Shown here piece by piece: positions 57,364 to 64,000 of a stretch of 64,000 bases of DNA (position 1 is its first letter; every line of letters starts with the position of its first letter). The notes beneath the pieces were generated by a model, which was given only the letters and a program-made list of their open reading frames with translations, had not been told where the DNA came from and did no database searches. A program made the translations under genes and the position numbers. The DNA is taken from contig NZ_JABAIK010000006.1 in NCBI RefSeq assembly GCF_012641465.1, forward strand, positions 186,001 through 250,000. The letters are read 5' to 3'. Source of the DNA: Vibrio agarilyticus (GTDB lineage: Bacteria; Pseudomonadota; Gammaproteobacteria; Enterobacterales; Vibrionaceae).

Positions 57364-58443
57364 GTGACCCCTTTTGCTCAAGATATTCTCACCTGGTACG
57401 ACGCTTATGGCCGTAAAAACCTACCATGGCAACAAGACAAAAACGCCTATCGTGTTTGGCTGTCGGAAATCATGCTGCAGCAAACCCAGGTTGTCACGGT
57501 GATCCCCTATTACCAACGTTTTCTTGAACATTTCCCGACGGTCACAGCCCTTGCCGATGCGCAATTGGACGATGTCTTGCATTTATGGACGGGGTTGGGT
57601 TACTACGCTCGAGCGCGCAATCTTCACAAAACAGCGCAAATGGTGGTCAATGATCATGGTGGTGAGTTTCCTACTGACATTGACGCGCTCAATTCCTTGC
57701 CGGGGATCGGCCGTTCAACGGCCGCAGCGATTTTATCCTCAGTCTACTGCCAGCCCCATGCCATTTTAGATGGCAACGTCAAACGAACACTCGCTCGTGT
57801 GTATGCCGTTAGCGGTTGGCCGGGTAAAAAAGACGTTGAAAATACGCTCTGGCAATACGCACAGGCAAATACACCCACTCACGCCGTCGATCGTTACAAT
57901 CAAGCCATGATGGACATGGGAGCGATGGTATGTACTCGCACCAAACCAAAATGCGCATTATGCCCGGTTTCAAATCACTGCAACGCTTTTCGTCAGGGCG
58001 ATCCACAAAACTACCCAGGGAAAAAGCCCGCAAAAACGAAACCTGTCAAACAGACTTGGTTTGCGATTATTCATTATCAAGACCAAATTTGGCTTGAGCG
58101 ACGACCTCCTAGTGGGATCTGGGGTGGACTGCACTGCTTTCCACAATCGGACAGCGACAACCTTGATGCGCTGCTGCATGCTCACGGTATTTCCCGCGCA
58201 AGTATCATCACTCAACGCACGCTTATTGCGTTTCGTCATACTTTTAGCCACTACCACCTCGATATTACGCCTGTGCTTATTGAGCTGAATCAACAGCCCA
58301 ACGTGGTGATGGAAGCCAACCAAGGTCTTTGGTATAACTTAACCCACCCTGAAGCAATTGGTTTGGCAGCACCAGTGAAACAATTACTGGAGAGCTTGCC
58401 TCACGAATTGCAACATTCCTATTCCGATACGCCATCGATTTAA
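57364..58443 (+). CDS. mutY: A/G-specific adenine glycosylase MutY
   Basis: MutY removes adenine mispaired with 8-oxoguanine. The 359-residue protein has catalytic Glu35 in [12 protein letters not shown], a helix-hairpin-helix LPGIGRSTA at 112-120, and catalytic Asp136 in AILDGNVKR. The [4Fe-4S] ligands are Cys190, 197, 200 and 206. A C-terminal Nudix-like 8-oxoG recognition domain (about 225-350) follows. The start is GTG at 57364. yggX and mltC follow on the same strand, the enterobacterial order. Confidence 0.97.
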   Translation: MTPFAQDILTWYDAYGRKNLPWQQDKNAYRVWLSEIMLQQTQVVTVIPYYQRFLEHFPTVTALADAQLDDVLHLWTGLGYYARARNLHKTAQMVVNDHGGEFPTDIDALNSLPGIGRSTAAAILSSVYCQPHAILDGNVKRTLARVYAVSGWPGKKDVENTLWQYAQANTPTHAVDRYNQAMMDMGAMVCTRTKPKCALCPVSNHCNAFRQGDPQNYPGKKPAKTKPVKQTWFAIIHYQDQIWLERRPPSGIWGGLHCFPQSDSDNLDALLHAHGISRASIITQRTLIAFRHTFSHYHLDITPVLIELNQQPNVVMEANQGLWYNLTHPEAIGLAAPVKQLLESLPHELQHSYSDTPSI

Positions 58444-58519
58444 CGGAATCACGAGACGGCTCGCCAGCATTATCGACGATTCAAATGAAAGGGGTATCAT
58501 CAATGACAAAGGAGTCCTT

Positions 58520-58792
58520 ATGAGCCGTACTGTATTTTGTGCTCGACTAAATAAAGAAGCGGAAGGCTTAGATTTTCAGCTCTACCCGGGTGAACTGGGC
58601 AAACGCATTTTTGATACCATCTCTAAAGAAGCGTGGAGTCAGTGGCAAGCCAAGCAGACCATGCTTATCAATGAAAAGAAATTAAACATGATGGATCCTG
58701 AGCATCGTAAGCTTATTGAAACTGAAATGGTCAATTATCTGTTTGAGGGTAAGGACGTTCAAATTGATGGCTACACGCCACCGTCAAAATAA
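58520..58792 (+). CDS. yggX: Fe(2+)-trafficking protein YggX
   Basis: YggX is thought to hold or deliver ferrous iron and protect Fe-S clusters from oxidation. The 90-residue protein has the family start [19 protein letters not shown] with Cys7, the protein's only cysteine. [12 protein letters not shown] follows, then the helix-rich [33 protein letters not shown] gives a strong ribosome-binding site. It follows mutY, an Fe-S enzyme, and precedes mltC; in E. coli yggX belongs to the SoxRS regulon, of interest given the SoxR gene here. Confidence 0.96.
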   Translation: MSRTVFCARLNKEAEGLDFQLYPGELGKRIFDTISKEAWSQWQAKQTMLINEKKLNMMDPEHRKLIETEMVNYLFEGKDVQIDGYTPPSK

Positions 58793-58891
58793 AGTGAGAT
58801 AGCCATGCCACAAGCTGGTTAATTTTCCATTCTCATAATTCAATCAACATGACATCATGCGATGAGCGTGATGTCTTTTTTGTAATTTGAG

Positions 58892-60025
58892 ATGAAAAAA
58901 ATAGTCTACTGCTGCCTTAGCGCACTTTTAATCTCCGGCTGTAGCCGAGAATTTGTTGAACGTTTTTATTCTGTCGACTATCAACCGACGAATCGTTTTG
59001 CCAAAAACTTAGCACAGCTTCCCGGTCAATTTGAAAAAGATACCGATGCGCTTGATGCACTTATCAACAGTTTTTCCGGCAATATTGCCAAACGCTGGGG
59101 TCAAAATGAGATAAAAGTCGCCGGCAAGAGTAATTACGTCAAATACATCGACAATTACCTAAGTCGAGCGGATGTTGACTTTGCCAAAGGCACAATTCAA
59201 GTCGAAACAATTGCAACGACCGATCCGAAAATTCATTTAAAAAATGCCATAATCACAACCCTACTCACTCCAGATAACCCTGCTCAAGTCGATCTTTTCT
59301 CATCCAAAGCGATTGTACTTGAAGGGCAGCCATTTCTTTATAATCAGGTCGTTGACCAAGACAAACAACCCATTCAGTGGTCATGGCGTGCAAATCGCTA
59401 CGCGGATTACTTAATTGCCAATCATCTTAAAACAAAAGTCGTCGACTATAAGAAAGCGCATTACGTTGAAATTCCCATGGTGGCGGACCATTCCAGTAAA
59501 CGCAGCTATCAGTACGCTGATATCGTTCGCCGTGCCTCTAAAAAATACGGTATTCCCGAAGATTTGATCTACGCCATTATCAAGACCGAAAGTAGCTTCA
59601 ACCCCTACGCAGTAAGCTGGGCAAACGCATATGGGTTAATGCAAGTCGTGCCCAAAACCGCGGGTCGTGATGTGTTTAAATTGGTGAAAAATCGCTCTGG
59701 TGAACCATCACCGGAGTATCTGTTCAACCCTGAAAACAACATTGACGCAGGCACTGCCTATTTCTATATCCTCAAAAATCGTTATCTCAAATCTGTCACG
59801 CACCCACTGACTCTCGAGTATACGATGATTTCCGCCTATAACGGCGGGACGGGCGGCGTACTCAATACCTTTAACGCACGCGATCGAAAGCGGGCAATGC
59901 AAGACATCAATTCACTGCAGCCAAATCAAGTCTACTGGGCGCTGACCAACAAACACCCTAAAGCAGAGGCTCGACGCTACCTTGAAAAAGTGACCACATT
60001 TAAGAAGGAATTTAACCGCGGGTAA
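58892..60025 (+). CDS. mltC: membrane-bound lytic murein transglycosylase C
   Basis: MltC cleaves peptidoglycan glycan strands, forming 1,6-anhydromuramyl ends, from the inner face of the outer membrane. The 377-residue lipoprotein has a lipobox LISGC with the lipidated Cys17. It has an N-terminal DUF3393 domain (about 30-180) and a C-terminal SLT domain with catalytic Glu in IIKTESSFNPYAVS near 232 and AYGLMQVVP near 247. It ends with a weak hairpin and a T-run before the tRNA genes. Confidence 0.96.
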   Translation: MKKIVYCCLSALLISGCSREFVERFYSVDYQPTNRFAKNLAQLPGQFEKDTDALDALINSFSGNIAKRWGQNEIKVAGKSNYVKYIDNYLSRADVDFAKGTIQVETIATTDPKIHLKNAIITTLLTPDNPAQVDLFSSKAIVLEGQPFLYNQVVDQDKQPIQWSWRANRYADYLIANHLKTKVVDYKKAHYVEIPMVADHSSKRSYQYADIVRRASKKYGIPEDLIYAIIKTESSFNPYAVSWANAYGLMQVVPKTAGRDVFKLVKNRSGEPSPEYLFNPENNIDAGTAYFYILKNRYLKSVTHPLTLEYTMISAYNGGTGGVLNTFNARDRKRAMQDINSLQPNQVYWALTNKHPKAEARRYLEKVTTFKKEFNRG

Positions 60026-60061
60026 ATAATTCACCGACATTTGCTGAAAAACTCAGCAAAC

Positions 60062-60084
60062 AACACGACAAAGTGTTTTTTTTC
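60062..60084 (+). terminator. terminator after mltC
   Basis: AACAC and GTGTT pair around GACAAA, followed by eight T residues. The stem is short but the U-run is strong. Confidence 0.55.
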
Positions 60085-60094
60085 GAAAAATCAG

Positions 60095-60123
60095 TTGACG
60101 TTATGACTGAAAATCCGTTTAAT
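60095..60123 (+). promoter_or_regulatory. promoter of the tRNA cluster
   Basis: TTGACG (60095-60100), a 17-bp spacer, and TTTAAT (60118-60123), followed by AGCGCTCCG. A near-consensus sigma-70 promoter with a GC-rich discriminator is typical of stringently controlled stable-RNA genes. It starts about 12 bases before the first tRNA. Confidence 0.7.
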
Positions 60124-60134
60124 AGCGCTCCGTT

Positions 60135-60210
60135 GCCCGGATAGCTCAGTCGGTAGAGCAGAGGATTGAAAATCCTCGTGTCGGTGGTTCGATTCCGCCT
60201 CCGGGCACCA
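60135..60210 (+). tRNA. pheT-like tRNA gene: tRNA-Phe (GAA), first copy
   Basis: A 76-nt cloverleaf with encoded CCA. The acceptor stem pairs GCCCGGA with TCCGGGC, the anticodon GAA is at 60168-60170, and the T loop has GTTCGATTC. The 76-nt frame ends at CACCA (60206-60210). Confidence 0.97.
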
Positions 60211-60257
60211 TGATTTAAGCTCATTGGTGTATTACCGATGAACAAAGAATATTGTGC

Positions 60258-60333
<76 letters not shown>

Positions 60334-60340
60334 CTCTTTT

Positions 60341-60416
60341 GCCTCGATAGCTCAGTCGGTAGAGCAGAGGATTGAAAATCCTCGTGTCGGTGGTTCGATT
60401 CCGCCTCGAGGCACCA
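60341..60416 (+). tRNA. tRNA-Phe (GAA), second copy with variant acceptor stem
   Basis: A 76-nt cloverleaf with encoded CCA, identical to the first tRNA-Phe from base 8 to base 65. The acceptor stem is GCCTCGA paired with TCGAGGC: base pairs 4 and 5 differ from the first copy and both are compensated. Anticodon GAA. Only seven bases separate it from tRNA-Thr. Confidence 0.97.
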
Positions 60417-60422
60417 TAAATC

Positions 60423-60454
60423 GCCCCGCAGCACCTGTGTTGCGGGGCTTTTTT
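60423..60454 (+). terminator. terminator of the tRNA cluster
   Basis: An 8-bp stem, GCCCCGCA with TGCGGGGC, around a ten-base loop, followed by TTTTTTG. It ends the tRNA operon and overlaps nothing coding; azoR converges just beyond. Confidence 0.9.
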
Positions 60455-60462
60455 GTCTTTGC

Positions 60463-61038
60463 TTATATTGCGCAACATTCGATAGCCGCATCCACGGCAG
60501 TCAAAGTAGAAGTGCTATCAACCATATCAAGCCCAATCCCTTTTACGATTGTCACATCATCCATACCCAGCATACTCAAAGACGCTCTCATCTGACCTTC
60601 AACATACTCGGTTGTGCCACCGCCACATGTAATCACGAGATAGACTTTACGTCCTCCCAGTTCACCTTGAGGCCCTTCCTCGGTGTAGCGGAAAGTAACG
60701 CCAGCACGCGCAATATGATCGATCCATGATTTCAGTGTACTTGGAATAGAGAAATTATATACGGGGATACCGATCACCAAGGTATCAGCGCGCTTCACTT
60801 CTTCAATTAATGCCAAAGAACGTTCTGATGCGGCCTGCTGTTCAGGCGTAGTGCCGCCCATGCAACCAATAAAGCTATGGCTATCATAATGAGGGAGGCA
60901 ATCTTGAGCGACATCGCGATGGACTACCGAAGCTGATTGATATTGCTGAAGCATTCGAGAAACAAGCGACTGAGTCAAACGACGCGAATGCGAACTCTCA
61001 GTCCGAACACTACTATTAATCACCAAAATATTTTTCAT
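60463..61038 (-). CDS. azoR: FMN-dependent NADH-azoreductase family protein
   Basis: This family uses FMN and NAD(P)H to reduce azo dyes and quinones in two-electron steps, protecting against thiol and quinone stress. The 191-residue flavodoxin-like protein has NSSVRTESSHSRRLTQSL near 8-25 (FMN phosphate loop). GIPVYNFSIPSTLKSWIDHI near 88-107 and RAGVTFRYTEEGPQGELGGRKVYLV near 109-133 are the AzoR hallmarks. I use the ATG at 61038 (MKNILVIN). It is divergent from a SoxR-type gene, and its promoter has the 19-bp spacer and dyad expected of SoxR control. Confidence 0.88.
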   Translation of the reverse strand: MKNILVINSSVRTESSHSRRLTQSLVSRMLQQYQSASVVHRDVAQDCLPHYDSHSFIGCMGGTTPEQQAASERSLALIEEVKRADTLVIGIPVYNFSIPSTLKSWIDHIARAGVTFRYTEEGPQGELGGRKVYLVITCGGGTTEYVEGQMRASLSMLGMDDVTIVKGIGLDMVDSTSTLTAVDAAIECCAI

Positions 61039-61093
61039 TTCATCACCGACAAACGACTTATTGCTTACTACTGCCACCTTGCGTGGCGGCGCG

Positions 61094-61124
61094 ATGATAA
61101 AAGTTGAAGTTAACTTTAAGTCAA
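61094..61124 (-). promoter_or_regulatory. SoxR/MerR-type promoter of azoR
   Basis: On the minus strand TTGACT (61119-61124) and TATCAT (61094-61099) are spaced by exactly 19 bp, the overlong spacing of MerR-family activated promoters. The spacer contains a dyad centred on GTTAAC (perfect AAGTTAACTT at 61107-61116), matching the core of the E. coli soxS SoxR operator. Confidence 0.7.
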
Positions 61125-61162
61125 GCTACTTTTAGGCGATAGTCGTTTTTAAGTTGCCATGT

Positions 61163-61585
61163 ATGAGTCGCTCTCCCCATTACCTCACCATCAGCGCCAT
61201 CGCGAAACTGTGCAATGTCACTACTTCAGCACTGCGTTTTTATGAACAAAGAGGCCTGATCTACGCGGTCCGTACCAATGGAAATCAACGGCGATACCAT
61301 AGATCTATGATTCGACGGATCGCCGTGATTAAGATAGCGCAAAGTTTAGGGATGACGTTGGAGCAAATTGCCTCTGCTTTTGCCACGCTTCCAGAGCATC
61401 GCAATCCAACAAAACAAGATTGGGAGCGACTATCCACCCAATGGCGATCGGATCTGGATGCACGAATTGAACAATTACAGCATTTGCGGAATAACCTTTC
61501 TGGCTGCATTGGATGTGGCTGCTTGTCTCTTGAGCACTGCACGTTACTTATCCCCGATGATGAATCAGCAGCGAGACAATTTTAA
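61163..61585 (+). CDS. soxR: redox-sensing regulator SoxR
   Basis: SoxR is a MerR-family activator whose [2Fe-2S] cluster is oxidised by redox-cycling drugs or nitric oxide. The 140-residue protein has the winged helix at 8-45 (TISAIAKLCNVTTSALRFYEQRGLI), a dimerisation helix (about 85-113), and the cluster cysteines 115, 118, 120 and 126 in CIGCGCLSLEHC, the CX2CXCX5C SoxR pattern. I use the ATG at 61163 (MSRSPHYL) over a TTG three codons earlier. No soxS lies nearby, so direct control of targets such as the divergent azoR is likely. Confidence 0.92.
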   Translation: MSRSPHYLTISAIAKLCNVTTSALRFYEQRGLIYAVRTNGNQRRYHRSMIRRIAVIKIAQSLGMTLEQIASAFATLPEHRNPTKQDWERLSTQWRSDLDARIEQLQHLRNNLSGCIGCGCLSLEHCTLLIPDDESAARQF

Positions 61586-61698
61586 ATTGAAGCGAAAACG
61601 CGAGCCTATTTTCGATTAAGAACCACTCAGCTTCAAACCCTCCTCCCACTAACACTCCAAGCCCTACTTGCTGCACCCCTGATTTTAAAATGACTCGG

Positions 61699-61876
61699 TA
61701 TATACCCAAACAACTTGAAGATGCAGGTAGGTGACCAGCGAACAAAGCCTCTGAGCACTTCGTGAACACTTCGTGGACACTTCGTGAACATAGATAAACT
61801 ATGTGATGAGGTTTGTGAGTGCCCGTCCCTTCATTTTTTAAAGGACAGCGCTGCAACTTCAAGTAGAAGGGGTATA
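61699..61876 (+). repeat. ERIC-like repeat with three internal 11-bp units
   Basis: It runs from TATATACCCAAACAACTTG to CTTCAAGTAGAAGGGGTATA, with the best-preserved ends in the window. The core has three tandem CACTTCGTGAA units (61756-61788, the middle one with a G), then ACATAGATAAACTATGTGAT and GAGGTTTGTGAGTGC. Confidence 0.85.
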
Positions 61877-62180
61877 CAATTTTAAGCCCAGCCCTATCAA
61901 TATAAATTCAATTTCAATCCCAAAATATTTATAAAAATAAATACGATAATAAGCGAATAGAATTGATTTTTTGCGTTAAAAATTAATTCTGTCGTAAAAG
62001 TATGCTCAGCATCGCTGATTGCGCCACTCATTTTCCTTACTATTTGAAATATCATCTCACTTGATACGTCACGCATCGCGCAAAACTAAATCGTTTGAAG
62101 TGACTACAACCATTACCGAACGACTCTTTAATATTAAACAAGCAACAGAATAGATTGACGCTATTTAATATTAAAAATGA

Positions 62181-62236
62181 AACTTCAAGCGGGATGAGTA
62201 TATAGACTTCAAGACGCTGGATTCAGAGCCGGTTTA
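62181..62236 (+). repeat. chimeric repeat fragment
   Basis: A right-arm-like AACTTCAAGCGGGATGAGTA is joined to GACTTCAAGACGCTGGATTC and AGAGCCGGTTTACG. The second part matches the left half of the short variant at 40845, not the full copies. Confidence 0.55.
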
Positions 62237-62275
62237 CGACATCTCTTTTTCCACACGCTATCTCATAGGTATTGT

Positions 62276-63898
62276 ATGAAACTAAAAAATCAAGCATATC
62301 TCCTTTCTGCAATCATTCTTGTTGCATTAACGGCATTAAGCCTCACTGGGCTATTTACACTTCGCTACGCTAGTGACCTTGATAATAAAGCACGTGTGAC
62401 TGAGTTATTCCGCAGCGCTTACTCAACGCTTATTGAGGTAGAAAAAATGGCCGCTGAGGGCATTCTTTCTGACAAAGAAGCTAAAGAACTCGCCACACGC
62501 CTAATGCGCACTAATATTTATAAAGATAACGAATATGTCTATGTGGCCGATGAAAATATGACCTTTATCGCAGCAGCGCTTGATCCCCAGCTTCATGGCA
62601 CCAGCTTTCATGATTTCAAAGACGCTAGTGGCAATAGTGTTGCTCGTATTTTATTAGATGCCATTCAAAGTAACCCCAATACCATCGCGCAATATCACTG
62701 GACTTCAGCGGCTCCCGACGGCACTGTTGCACAAATGCTGTCAATCGCTCAAAAAACCCCCCGCTGGAACTGGGTTGTCGGAACGGGGATTGGCTCACAC
62801 GAAGTTGATGCACGTTTCTGGGCCACAGCGCAGTGGCAACTTGCACTTTGCCTTGTGATTGCTGGAGCAATAGTAGCGGTGTTGATCATCGCCATTAAAC
62901 GCATGTTCAATCTGTTAGGTGGCGAGCCCAATGATGTTTGCGCTGCGGTTCAGGAGATTGCTAAGGGAAATATCCATACTCAATTTTCCCATCGCGCAAC
63001 GAAGGGCAGCATTTATCAAGCGGTACAAGAGATGAGTCTGTCGCTTGCGGAGTTAGTTCAGAGCATGGAGTCATCAATGAATGCTCTACGCGAGGAGCTG
63101 GCTGCGGCACAAAACCGCACCAAAACCATCGTCGACCTTACTGGCTCACAACAACAATCTACCGCGATGATTGCCACTGCGATGACTCAGATGGCCTCGT
63201 CTGCTAATAATGTCGCCGACTCTGCCAATGACACCGCACAGAGCACAGACGATGCAGACCAACAAAGTCAACAAACCCGCCAACTGGTTCACAGCGCGGT
63301 GGATAAAATCGAAGGCTTAGCGGGACAGCTCACTACTGCAGGTCAAGTCGTAGCGAATCTCGATCAAGACGTGAATGCGATTGTTAAAGTGCTCGATGTG
63401 ATCGGTGATATTGCCGAGCAAACGAACTTGCTCGCGCTCAATGCCGCTATTGAAGCCGCGCGTGCTGGTGAGCAAGGACGAGGGTTCGCAGTCGTTGCCG
63501 ATGAAGTTCGTAACCTGGCCGGACGCACTCAATCAAGCACCAAAGAAATTCAAGAAATGATCACTAATTTACAAGAAGGGTCACGTAACGCCATTCAAAC
63601 GATGGAGCTTTGTGCCACGACAAGCCAACATACGGTCAACGAATCGCGTTCCGCGTCAGAGTCATTGCAGCACATCGTGGAAGCGCTGGAGTCGATTAGT
63701 TCAATGAGCCAACAAATTGCCTCTGCGGCAGCAGAGCAAACCGCGGTTAGCAACGACATTGCTCATAGAATCAATATGATTGAAGAGAGCAGCAACCAAT
63801 TGAATCAAGTCGTCGCAGAAAGTGAAAACAGCAGCACAGGGCTTGCACAATTAGCGAATCAATTGGAAAAAGGCGTGAGTCGATTTTCAGTGCGATAA
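62276..63898 (+). CDS. methyl-accepting chemotaxis protein with periplasmic Cache domain
   Basis: A chemoreceptor that signals to CheA/CheW. The 540-residue protein has TM1 (about 7-28), a periplasmic single-Cache-type domain (about 35-185, with [27 protein letters not shown] and [12 protein letters not shown], typical of sCache_2), and TM2 (187-207). A HAMP segment follows, then the coiled-coil signalling domain whose tip is [27 protein letters not shown] near 387-413. It ends SRFSVR, with no CheR-tethering pentapeptide. Small organic acids are typical ligands of this class; the ligand here is unknown. Confidence 0.93.
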   Translation: MKLKNQAYLLSAIILVALTALSLTGLFTLRYASDLDNKARVTELFRSAYSTLIEVEKMAAEGILSDKEAKELATRLMRTNIYKDNEYVYVADENMTFIAAALDPQLHGTSFHDFKDASGNSVARILLDAIQSNPNTIAQYHWTSAAPDGTVAQMLSIAQKTPRWNWVVGTGIGSHEVDARFWATAQWQLALCLVIAGAIVAVLIIAIKRMFNLLGGEPNDVCAAVQEIAKGNIHTQFSHRATKGSIYQAVQEMSLSLAELVQSMESSMNALREELAAAQNRTKTIVDLTGSQQQSTAMIATAMTQMASSANNVADSANDTAQSTDDADQQSQQTRQLVHSAVDKIEGLAGQLTTAGQVVANLDQDVNAIVKVLDVIGDIAEQTNLLALNAAIEAARAGEQGRGFAVVADEVRNLAGRTQSSTKEIQEMITNLQEGSRNAIQTMELCATTSQHTVNESRSASESLQHIVEALESISSMSQQIASAAAEQTAVSNDIAHRINMIEESSNQLNQVVAESENSSTGLAQLANQLEKGVSRFSVR

Positions 63899-63919
63899 TA
63901 AAAACCAACTAAGTTAAGT

Positions 63920-63948
63920 AAAAAGCACGCTTTCATGCGTGCTTTTTT
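63920..63948 (+). terminator. terminator after the chemoreceptor gene
   Basis: An 11-bp stem, AAAAAGCACGC with GCGTGCTTTTT, around TTTCAT, followed by more T residues. Confidence 0.88.
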
Positions 63949-64000
63949 TGCAAAACTTGGCAATTCCCTCACAATTAATTCGTCGAAAAATCGACGTTCA

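Larger units (their letters stand above)
61586..62275. other. AT-rich gap between soxR and the chemoreceptor gene
   Basis: A 690-bp gap with a full repeat at 61699-61876, a partial chimeric copy at 62181-62236, and an AT-rich stretch between (TTTATAAAAATAAATACG near 61928) that must hold the chemoreceptor promoter. I could not place a clear sigma-28 or sigma-70 site. No ORF is credible. Confidence 0.5.

Noticed and set aside
61756-61788. CRISPR-like or VCR-like short repeat array
   Set aside because: Units are 11 bp, directly tandem, without spacers, and lie inside a dispersed intergenic element. No cas genes or integron integrase are present.

Overview
The window is chromosomal core DNA from a gammaproteobacterium, almost certainly a Vibrio (Vibrionaceae). 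The support is the E. coli-like but Vibrio-flavoured gene order, the protein sequences (a VarS/BarA sensor kinase, PilT/PilU motors, a Dns-type extracellular nuclease) and a dispersed intergenic repeat of the ERIC-like type common in vibrios. The species cannot be named from the sequence alone. Gene density is high and almost every gene has a recognisable family.

Layout. 1-8.3 kb: the pyrG start (cut by the window edge), mazG, relA, rlmD and the hybrid kinase barA/varS. 8.3-17.8 kb: one long minus-strand block, rpoE-rseA-rseB-rseC, lepA-lepB, rnc-era, recO-pdxJ-acpS, joining envelope-stress control to translation, secretion and RNA processing. 18.4-29.7 kb: nadB, ygfX-sdhE, ygfZ, a 69-residue small protein, ygfB-ubiH-ubiI (no pepP), zapA, 6S RNA, fau, rpiA and serA. 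29.7-31.9 kb: a small accessory patch with an AT-rich orphan gene and an outer-membrane barrel, then yggE. 32-42.4 kb: argP/argO, mscS, fbaA, pgk, epd, tktA, metK. 42.7-45.3 kb: a DUF2189 membrane protein, a SprT-like metalloprotein and the Dns nuclease. 45.5-55.3 kb: rsmE-gshB-yqgE-ruvX, pilT-pilU, and yggS-proC-yggT-yggU-DUF4426-rdgB-hemW. 55.3-60.0 kb: glsB, trmB, mutY-yggX-mltC. 60.1-60.4 kb: three tRNA genes (Phe, Thr, Phe). 60.4-63.9 kb: an azoreductase divergent from a SoxR-type regulator, and a Cache-domain chemoreceptor.

Regulation visible in the sequence includes a sigma-E-type promoter in front of rpoE, met boxes in front of metK, a 19-bp-spacer SoxR/MerR-type promoter between azoR and soxR, a tRNA promoter with a GC-rich discriminator, and many intrinsic terminators. 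About ten copies or fragments of one imperfectly palindromic repeat lie in the intergenic gaps, some with internal microrepeat expansion.

I did not find a convincing undescribed multi-gene system: no CRISPR array, prophage, transposase or defence cassette is present. The most interesting items are the predicted SoxR-azoR switch, an 18-bp perfect hairpin with the yggU stop codon at its tip, the two tRNA-Phe genes with compensated acceptor-stem differences, the repeat family with its internal expansions, and the two unrecognised small proteins.
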